Shown here in pieces: positions 54,194 to 61,815 of a DNA stretch of 64,000 bases. The stretch is from positions 804,124,817-804,188,816 of the forward strand of contig CM061142.1 in assembly GCA_030789695.1 (NCBI GenBank), given 5' to 3'. The notes below the pieces were generated by a model. It had not been told where the DNA came from and made no database searches. It worked only from the letters and a program-made list of their open reading frames with translations. The stretch is from Scilla litardierei (taxonomy: Eukaryota; Streptophyta; Magnoliopsida; Asparagales; Asparagaceae). Within the stretch, counting starts at the first letter, position 1, and every line of letters begins with the position of its first letter. A program made the translations under genes and the position numbers.

Positions 54194-56321
54194 TGATCGG
54201 TCCATATTTTACACCTTTTTTCTGCATGTTTTCACGCCATTTCGATTGCTCATATTGTGATTTTCACGAGTATTCGACGATATTGCATTACGTTTCACTA
54301 TTTCTTGTTTTTGTCGGATTTCAGAAAATATGGAGCGATCGGGAGCAAAAATGAGCTTAAGGGACTTGCACCCACTCCGGAGCGTCACCCAAGGCTCTTT
54401 TGAGGGCTATTCGGCGATGGGAGATGGGTGGAAGAAGAAGGAACTCCGTAGAAGCGACGGGAAGGAGAAACGGAGAAGATTGGGCATTTACAACATGCCA
54501 CTCGGCCGAGTGGAGCACTCACTCGGCCGAGCAAGAAGACCCCTCGGCCGACCCGACCGGACACGCTCCAACAGAAGGAATTGGGTGTGCACTCGACTGA
54601 GGGACGATATCCCACTCGGCCGAGTAAGAAGATCGCATCGCCCGAGTGGCATGAGAAATCCACAACCAAAAGAGGCCGACTTACTGGAAATGTACAGGCT
54701 TTTGACGGTTCCGACTCGACCGAGTACCGAATGCCTCTCGACCGAGTGAGTAAAGTCACTCGGCCGAGTCACCTCCGAAGACAGACCCCCAAGACCCCCG
54801 ACTTACTGGAATTTTACAGGGTCTATCACTCGGCCGAGTAGAGAAGCCCACTCGACCGAGTGGAGAAGTCCACTCGGCCGAGTGATGCCGAGGACACGCA
54901 GCGTCCAGATTTTCAGATAGCCTCCCACTCTTTTGAAATATTCTATCATTCCAGCAATCAAAGTATTTTTCTCATATTTTTTATGGATAGTATACTTCAT
55001 GATGGTTCCAACGCCGCCAAGAACGCGCCAATCGGAGGTCGGATGAAATCTGGAGACTTTCTGCAAGTTGACGCTGCAGTGCAGGAATTTCCACTCGGCC
55101 GAGTCACATTTTCCACTCGGCCGAGTCGGCGGCGGGCCCAGATTTTAAGTTGCGGTTTGGGCTATTTTTGGGCACGAATTTGAGGGGTTTTCTAGGGTTA
55201 TTTTGCTAGGGTTTTGGGGGGATATAAAAGGGGTTTTGTAGCCACCATTAGATGGGATCCCCATTATGTTTTCTTAGCCCGCCATATGTTTTTCTTAGGA
55301 TTATTTTAGAGGTTAGGCCATGCCCTAGGCCCCCTCTTGGATCTAAAAGCTTGTATTTTGGATTGAAGATCTTCATCAAGCTAAGTATTTTCTTCTTTTT
55401 ATTTGAATCTTTGTTTTTCTATCTTTTTGTATGCAAGCAATGATTTCTATTGATTCTCATATCCTTATTGCTATGCTAGAGTAGATTTGTTGTTCTAGGG
55501 TTTGGGGATGAACCCTATGGATCTAATTTCATATTTGTGATGAATGAATTTCTAAATTGCTAGAATTGCTAGGAGGTTAGGTTGTGATTGATTTACTACG
55601 GATAGCTAGGGATTTCCATCGATTTGGGATTTGCAAGAGATTGGATTCTAATCGATGGGAAGGCCTAGATATTCGATTTAGATTTACAATTGGATTTCTC
55701 TAGATTTGATTTGCAAGAGATTGGACCAAAGCTAGGATTATTAATTGTAAATCTATACCAATATTCGTTTGCAAGAGATTGGACGAATACGAACTATCAC
55801 AACCTAGATCGTGGCTCGAGTTTGCACGAGAGTGGGCTCGAGAAGCGATTGGACAATGATGTCGATCCTAATGCTAGTGGCTTAGGTTAGGGTTTGCACG
55901 AGAGTGGGCTCTAATCTAGGTTTGCTATAGACCGGCAATAGCGCGAGAGCGTGAGCTTGGTTCTCTATTCAGTTACGACTAGTTCACCTCAACGCAAGTC
56001 TAGTAATATTGAGATTCACTATTCACAATGATGAATGACGATCCATAGTGGGGATTCCCTAGCCTTAGACTCTTTTATTGTATTGTATTTGAATCGATAT
56101 CTGACCGATTTCTCTATCTCTGACACCGACATCCATCACCATTGCCATTACATTATACCATAACCATCTCCACCAATAAAACATTCGTAGACAAACCAAC
56201 CTAGGATAGATTGGAGCCAACACCACCTCCTCGTGTTCGATACCCGCTCGCCACTTTGCCGTGCGCTTGCGGTAAAACTACAGTGTCGTCGCTCCGGGAC
56301 GTGTACGCCCGGGCGCGATCA
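54194..56321 (+). repeat. Ath-3 3' LTR
   Basis: Same length as the 5' LTR (offset 5906). The dyad array is at 54499-55127 and TATAAAAG at about 55223. The right flank TAGTT is the TSD, followed by the rest of Cop-3 gag. Confidence 0.92.
54499..55127 (+). repeat. ACTCGGCCGAGT dyad array, Ath-3 3' LTR
   Basis: Copy of the 48593-49221 array with the same centre positions shifted by 5906. Single-base changes restore or break individual palindromes; for example the first dyad is a perfect ACTCGGCCGAGT here but ACTAGGCCGAGT in the 5' LTR. Confidence 0.9.
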
Positions 56322-56326
56322 TAGTT

Positions 56327-57044
56327 CTTCTACCAATGATGCTTCCACTAGGTACACACCCCCATTTGGAATGAAACCCACTTTGGGTGGACCTCCAAAG
56401 AAGGGTCATGCTTTCATGTATACCATGCCACGTAGAAACACACATCCTACTCCACATGTTAGCACGTATGATGATTTTTATGCTCCGCATCCACGAGCAC
56501 GTGCACACCATGTGAGACACACTCATGCACGTGTTCCACCACAAGCATATGTCCATCCTCTTTCTCATATGAATAATTATCATCATGCACCATTGCATCA
56601 TATGCCATATGCTTACCCACGACATGCATCACATAGAAATCAACAACGTATGCATGTTCCCAATAGGATTAGGACTCCCAAGACATACACCATTTGGGGT
56701 CCGAAGAACACAAGCATGTATAATAAGGATATGTATGTGCAATCGTTTATTAATGATATTATTTTGAATGATGATTATGTTGGGAAATCACGGTCCTCGT
56801 GGACTTGGTTTCTGAAGGGTTAGTTTCCTTTGACCCTTCATTGCTTGGTACAATAAGTTTAATTTCATTTTATGGGTACCAATGCAAATGTGGTAAGAAT
56901 TGGTTTATTTTTTTAATTTGCATATTAATCGTGGATGTGCATGTTAATTTAAATTTAGTTAGGATATGGGTTACATTTAATTTCGCTAAATTTATTGCCT
57001 AACCCATAGGATCCAAAAAGATTTTTGGATACCAAAATAATATG
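56327..57044 (+). pseudogene. Cop-3 gag C-terminal part and decayed sequence
   Basis: Continues Cop-3 gag after Ath-3. It is open to TAG at 56820-56822: TPPFGMKPTLGGPPKKGHAF, a histidine-rich stretch (HHAPLHHMPYAYPRHASHRN) and NRIRTPKTYTIWGPKN. After the stop, AT-rich sequence to 57044 still shows a DPKRF/FWIPK-like remnant near 57010-57035. The Cop-4 LTR starts at 57045. Confidence 0.75.
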
Positions 57045-57594
57045 TGTTGGATATGGACGACATAAATACACCCATGAGGGGATGTATGAGGGTATACTGA
57101 CCTCAGATGTCGCATGCACGAAGGCGTGCACCTAGGGAACCTTTTCTCGTGTGAAAAGGACCACTCGATAAGTGGAAAAAGCCACTCGATAAGTGGAAAA
57201 AGTCACTTTATAAGTGCATAAAGGCACTTGATAAGTGAATGAAGAAGAGGATAAATGAATGTGCTAATATAGGCTAATAAGCTTATAATTGGTTATTTCC
57301 TACAATAACTACCCCTAAAGCCTATAAATAGGACCCAAGGGTAAGGATTCATTCCACACTTTCCATGCCATAAGTTTGCATAAGGCATCTTATGTTCTTC
57401 TTCTCCCTTCCATTAAAATCCTCTTCTAGTTAGAGATTTAGGCGGTGAAACTCTGCTTCGATCCTCCGTGACGAAGTATCGACCGTTGTGGCAAATCCGA
57501 GGGCGAAGTTCCGAGATTACGGTGCCGCGTACGTAAGCGTAAGTCTCGACTTTATTATTCGATCCTAACGTCCTTGTTTTGTCAGGATCCCACA
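57045..57594 (+). repeat. Cop-4 5' LTR
   Basis: TGTTGGATATGGACG... to ...GGATCCCACA, 550 bp. A four-copy 21-bp dyad array lies at 57161-57238 and TATAAATA at 57323-57330, 85 bp after the array. Confidence 0.85.
57161..57238 (+). repeat. CCACTCGATAAGTGG dyad array, Cop-4 LTR
   Basis: Four copies starting at 57161, 57182, 57203 and 57224, exactly 21 bp apart. The first two are identical inverted repeats (CCACT...AGTGG); the last two have changes that mostly keep the arms. They are separated by aaaaag-type spacers. Confidence 0.93.
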
Positions 57595-57595
57595 T

Positions 57596-57607
57596 TGGTA
57601 TCAGAGC
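57596..57607 (+). other. Cop-4 PBS, tRNA-iMet
   Basis: TGGTATCAGAGC followed by CA, one base after the LTR end. Confidence 0.9.
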
Positions 57608-58661
57608 CATACGGGTTCGCCCCGGTCAAACCGCCGCCACGTCGAACCGATGAACGAGACGTTGTGTTTTTCACGAATGGGTATCCTACCATTATGGATA
57701 TGGTAGGAACGCTTCGTGATGGAGAGAATGCAGCGGTTGTTCTTTTCACGTTAGGGTCTCCTACCATTACGGATATGGCAGGAACTCTCCGTGACGGGAA
57801 GAACCGACCGTTCATATCGTCAAGCTCGCACTCTTCATGGATGCTGAGTCTCCATTCATAGGGAATGTGAACTCTCTTCATGTGGAGCGTGTAGTTTACG
57901 AACTTTAAAGTATGTTATTTTTTCATTTTGGCACACGGCCATTAGAGAATAACTACTTTCTCGAAGAACGGGTGCTTCATCGACGAACGGGTGTTTCATC
58001 GAAGAAGACGACAGTGGTTATTCCCATCGGAGAAGATGACTTTTGGTGCATGATCATCATGGCCAAATGGGCTATGGAGGCAATGCATCCCCCCTCCCCA
58101 TGCGGAGGGGGTTGGCTACGGCCAATAACCACCACGGCCACCCTCCGGCGGGGTGTGCGGCCAACCCCATGCAAGGGGGTGGCCGGCCATGGCCATATGG
58201 GCCATGGCCGGCCAAGGCCAAAGGGCCATGGCCGGCCCTGGCCGGCCCTGGCCAGGCCGGCCTCGGCCAGGGCCAAGGGGCCCTGGCCGGCCTCGGCCAG
58301 GCCAGAGCCGGCCTCTGGCCGAGGCCTGGCCAGGGCCAGGGGGGCCCTGGCCGGCCTCTGGCCGAGGCCAGAGTCCCTGGTCGGCCTCGGCCAGGCCTGG
58401 CCGGCCCTGGCCTGGGGCCAGGGGCCTGGCCGGCCCTGGCTGAGGCCAGGGCCGGCACCCTGGCTGACCTGGGCCAGGGCAGAGGGGCCAGGGCCCCTGG
58501 CCGACCAGGGCAGAGGCCCTGGCCGGCCCTTGGCCAGCCTCGGCCAGGGCAGAGGCCCTGACCGGGGGGTGCCAGATCCTTGGTCGGTATTGGTCGACCA
58601 ATCCGGGATTTTTGGTCGACCAATTCGGCGAGAGGCCTTGGTCGATGTAACACGAACATGC
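57608..58661 (+). other. Cop-4 leader, first part
   Basis: Long stretch between PBS and gag without a credible gene. It holds a 75-bp direct duplication at about 57668-57815 (each copy with a CCTACCAT...ATGGTAGG-type hairpin), a GGCC-rich tract (58160-58565) and a pair of TTGGTCGACCAA palindromes (58590-58624). Open frames across the GGCC tract are an effect of composition. It ends at the CATGC TSD of the solo LTR. Confidence 0.65.
58160..58565. repeat. GGCC-rich palindromic low-complexity tract
   Basis: About 400 bp built of GGCCGGCC, GGCCATGGCC, GGCCAGGCC and similar units, densely self-complementary and far more GC-rich than its surroundings. Open in many frames on both strands. Confidence 0.9.
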
Positions 58662-60380
58662 TGTTGGATCCTGTGGATGGCAAACAACACTAGAAGGGGG
58701 GTTGAATGGTGTTGTGTATATAGTAAAATTTTTCGCTCAACGATATTAACACAAATAAATTCCTTCTAATGTTGCCTAAGAAACCAAGTAGAGTGATCTA
58801 CGCTTGGTTCTTAATCAACAAAACAATCTTAACAAGAATATGAAATAGATTGGATTAAGATCAGATAAATATAACTTTGACAAATAGATCTTTACAAATA
58901 GATTTATACACAGCGGAAATTAAAGATACAATCTTTTCAATAAGTTAACAATGAATTACAAAGATGAACAATTAATAAGTAAAGAATACTTGTACAAGAA
59001 AGATAACAAATCACAGAAAAACAAACGCAGACAAAAAGGATTTTTATCCTGGTTCCTCGCAACCCAGGTACGTCCAGTCCCCGACCAATCCGGTACGAGA
59101 TTTCCACTATCTGCCTTGGCAAATACAATTACCTAACTTCACTCGTTAGGATTTCCAACGACCTAGCCTTGACCAGGATTTCCAACCACAACACCTAGAC
59201 TTGTCTAGGGTTTACCCTTGCCTCACAAACCGAGGACTTTCCAACTGGCAACAACTAGACTTGTCTAGTGTTCCAACAATCAACACAATGAGAATTTATC
59301 CAATACTCCACAATAATTGATAGAGATTGGTTTATACACCCGATTCTATAGCCAATCAAAGTTAAGACAATTTGTGTAGTGGCTTGATAGAATGATAGTC
59401 TAGATCACACACAGATATGAGAGAAGTTCTTTGTGATCTAGAGCTTTTCAAAAAATCCTTTCAAATAAAAATAAAGAGAATAATAGTAAGGATTTTGAAA
59501 ACGATTTAGCCAATAAAAAATAAGAGTATGATCTTCAAAAAAAATAAGAAAGTATTGCAAGATCAAATAAAAATTAAATTTGCTAGAGAGAAAATTGAGA
59601 GCTTTGAATTCAAGAGAGTTTTCACAATAGATTTGATTTTTCAATGTTGTATTTTTCACAAAAGAATTCAGCTCTATTTATAGGGAAAAACTGAGATTTG
59701 AATTTCAAATTTCGTTTGACTTTTGTCCCAAAAATTACGGAGTAAATTGCTCAAAAGATTTCAAAATTCAAATTCAAAAACGTCTGAAATTTACAGCTGG
59801 TAGTCGACTCCCTCATATAGGTAGTCGACTCCCAGAGGGATCCAGGAGTTTTTGATCTCTGACAAGTAGTCGACTCCCTACTTTTGGTAGTCGACTCCCA
59901 GAGGATTTTTTCCTGCTGTTCTTCTAGTCAGATAAGTAGTTAGCTCTAGGGTGCGTGGAGTTTCACTACGAAAATTATGAAGTGACTAGAAAAGCTCTCG
60001 AAGATTATTTTGAAGATAATTAAAAATATTTTCGAAATTGTTTTATGTGTGTGTTTTGTCTATTTGATATGGCTTTGACAAATACCCTAAAAGACACGAC
60101 ACACTCACTATGGACTCAGAACATGTCTTCGGAAGTTTGGTAAACTTGATGAAGTGAAAGCGAGCTTCTCTTTGTGCTTTTTGTTCTGTTTGAGCTTGAG
60201 CTTCATCACTTGAGTTTAGTCATGTTCATCTTTGTCTTTGAGCGTTGAAGTGTGCTTCTTTGAGTATGAGTAGAGCTTCGCAAATTTTACACATCTTAAG
60301 TGTAGTGTAGTTAGTACACTAAGCTTTCATTTGGTGTGCTCATCATCAAAATCACTTGGGGTGGACTTCAATTTCCATCA
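58662..60380 (-). mobile_element. Solo LTR of the Cop-1 family
   Basis: 1719 bp, TGTTGGATCC... to ...TTTCCATCA on the + strand, flanked by CATGC (58657-58661 and 60381-60385). It aligns with the Cop-1 5' LTR on both sides of the latter's nested solo LTR. In sense TATAAATAGAG lies at 59683-59673. No internal sequence, so it formed by LTR-LTR recombination. Confidence 0.92.
59799..59899 (-). repeat. AGTCGACT dyad array, Cop-1-family solo LTR
   Basis: Four GTAGTCGACTCCC copies; centres at 59805.5, 59826.5, 59871.5 and 59892.5. Pairs are 21 bp apart. In sense the array ends about 115 bp upstream of the TATA box. Confidence 0.9.
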
Positions 60381-60385
60381 CATGC

Positions 60386-60965
60386 CGACTAGCCCATACG
60401 GGGCCAACGACAGTCGTCTGCAGCAAAATTCTCCTATACGGGGGAAGCGCCTGGATCCATACGGGAGCCGGCGACAATGGCTTGCAGAAAAATCCCCTCA
60501 AGGGGGATCCGACCTTGGCACAGATACGGAACAACCCCGGAAAATGGCCAAGAAGTGCCGAATATTTCGCTAGTATCATAAGGGTACTGGATTGAAATAT
60601 ACTTTTTTGAAAAATACGTTTTCATACGTTTTGAAAAATACGTTTTCAATAACGCTTTTCCGCTGCGAAGTACTATAAGAGTACTATCGTTTGATAAGTG
60701 AGGGGGAAATATTGAAGGATTGTTCTAGATGGTGATTGAAATCGTAGAAACCTTTTCGATTCTATAACACCATCTTCAATATTTTTCGAAAGTAACTTAT
60801 CAAATTATAAATATCATTCCAAGTGGGAGTTGAAATTAGAACTATCCAAATGGAATATTCTATTATCATTTCAAGTGGGAATTGTATTTTTAAGAATTTT
60901 TTAATGCAATGTTTTTTTGATCAAACCTTCGATTTTGTGTCTTTTTGCAGCATTTTAAAAGTAAA
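60386..60965 (+). other. Cop-4 leader, second part
   Basis: Resumes after the solo LTR. It contains repeated atacggg strings (60395-60470), a ttttgaaaaatacgttttca direct repeat at about 60605-60650, and AT-rich sequence to the gag ATG. No gene seen. Confidence 0.6.
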
Positions 60966-61815
60966 ATGTCTTCCGCTTCAAAGAATATCGTCGCTGAGTT
61001 AAACAGAGGTGAAAAACTCAACTGCGATAATTACAAACTATGGTCCATCAAGATACAATACGTTCTAGAGGAGCAAGAAGTGCTCGAAACTCTAAAGAAC
61101 GTAATGATTGAACCCGAGTAGGGCACTACGGCCCAATACAGACGAGACAAGGAAGCTTTTGATGCTTGGTCTCGGAAGCATAAGATAGCTCGTATTACGT
61201 TATTGAGCAGTATGGCCGATGACATAATGCGCATCTTACGAGAGCATGACCTAGCCATGGACATATGGTCCAAGCTAGAGGAGAAGTTTGGTGGCACATC
61301 GGTGTCTAAACTTCGCACCTTAACTATAAGATTTGATTCATACAAGAAACGTCCAGATCATTCCATGGGGAAACATCTGCGACATATGGCGAATCTTATC
61401 TCAGAGTTAAAGGATGCGGGTCATGTGCTCACTGATGAGCAACAAATCCAAGCAGTCATACGTTTCCTACCAAATGGGTGGGACCAAATGAAGATGCATC
61501 TCACTCACAATGAGAGCATCAAGACCTTCAGCGATGTTTCCAAGCACCTCGAATTAGAGGAAGAGCGGATTGCGGCTGCCAAGCCAAGTGCAGAAGTGCA
61601 CATGGTTGCTAGTTCCTCACACGGGGGAAAAGAAAAGGAAAGATCGTTCGAAGTTCACTAATGAACGTAATAAGCAACCTGAGTCTACCAAGAAACCCAA
61701 ACATAAGGGTGGGCACAAGAAATGGCACAAGAAGAAAGACTTGAAGAGGATCAAGTGCTTCAAGTGCAACAAGCTCGGTCACTATGCTCGTTCGTGTACG
61801 AGTGGAGGCGACGAG
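60966..61815 (+). pseudogene. Cop-4 gag
   Basis: ATG 60966 (MSSASKNIVAELNRGEKLNC). The N-terminal DNYKLWSIKIQYVLEEQE is typical of copia gag. TAG at 61119-61121 breaks it; then DIWSKLEEKFGGTSVSKLRT, HLRHMANLISELKDAGHVLT and FLPNGWDQMKMHLTHNE. A 1-nt frameshift near 61630-61645 separates these from a basic region (KPKHKGGHKKWHKKKDLKR) and the zinc knuckle CFKCNKLGHYARSC (about 61757-61800). Confidence 0.85.

Larger units (their letters stand above)
48288..56321 (+). mobile_element. Ath-3: complete non-autonomous Athila-like gypsy element
   Basis: 8034 bp, flanked by TAGTT (48283-48287 and 56322-56326). Both LTRs are 2128 bp (48288-50415, 54194-56321) and differ at a modest number of positions by eye. 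It has a perfect tRNA-Asp PBS, one 532-aa ORF, a non-coding 3' region and a polypurine tract. There is no protease, RT or integrase. Same family as Ath-1. Equal LTR lengths and an intact ORF make it one of the younger insertions here. Confidence 0.92.
44795..57044 (+). mobile_element. Cop-3: copia element, gag split by Ath-3, cut by Cop-4
   Basis: 5' LTR 44795-46516, PBS, gag from 46565, Ath-3 insertion (48288-56321), the rest of gag to 56822, then degenerate sequence to 57044, where the Cop-4 LTR begins. Protease and pol are not seen and may lie beyond Cop-4, right of the window. It inserted in the Tat-2 3' LTR. Confidence 0.8.

Noticed and set aside
57912..58769. A 285-aa frame and overlapping frames on both strands
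   Set aside because: They are created by the GGCC-rich tract (Gly/Pro/Ala/Arg repeats in many frames) and cross the border of the solo LTR.
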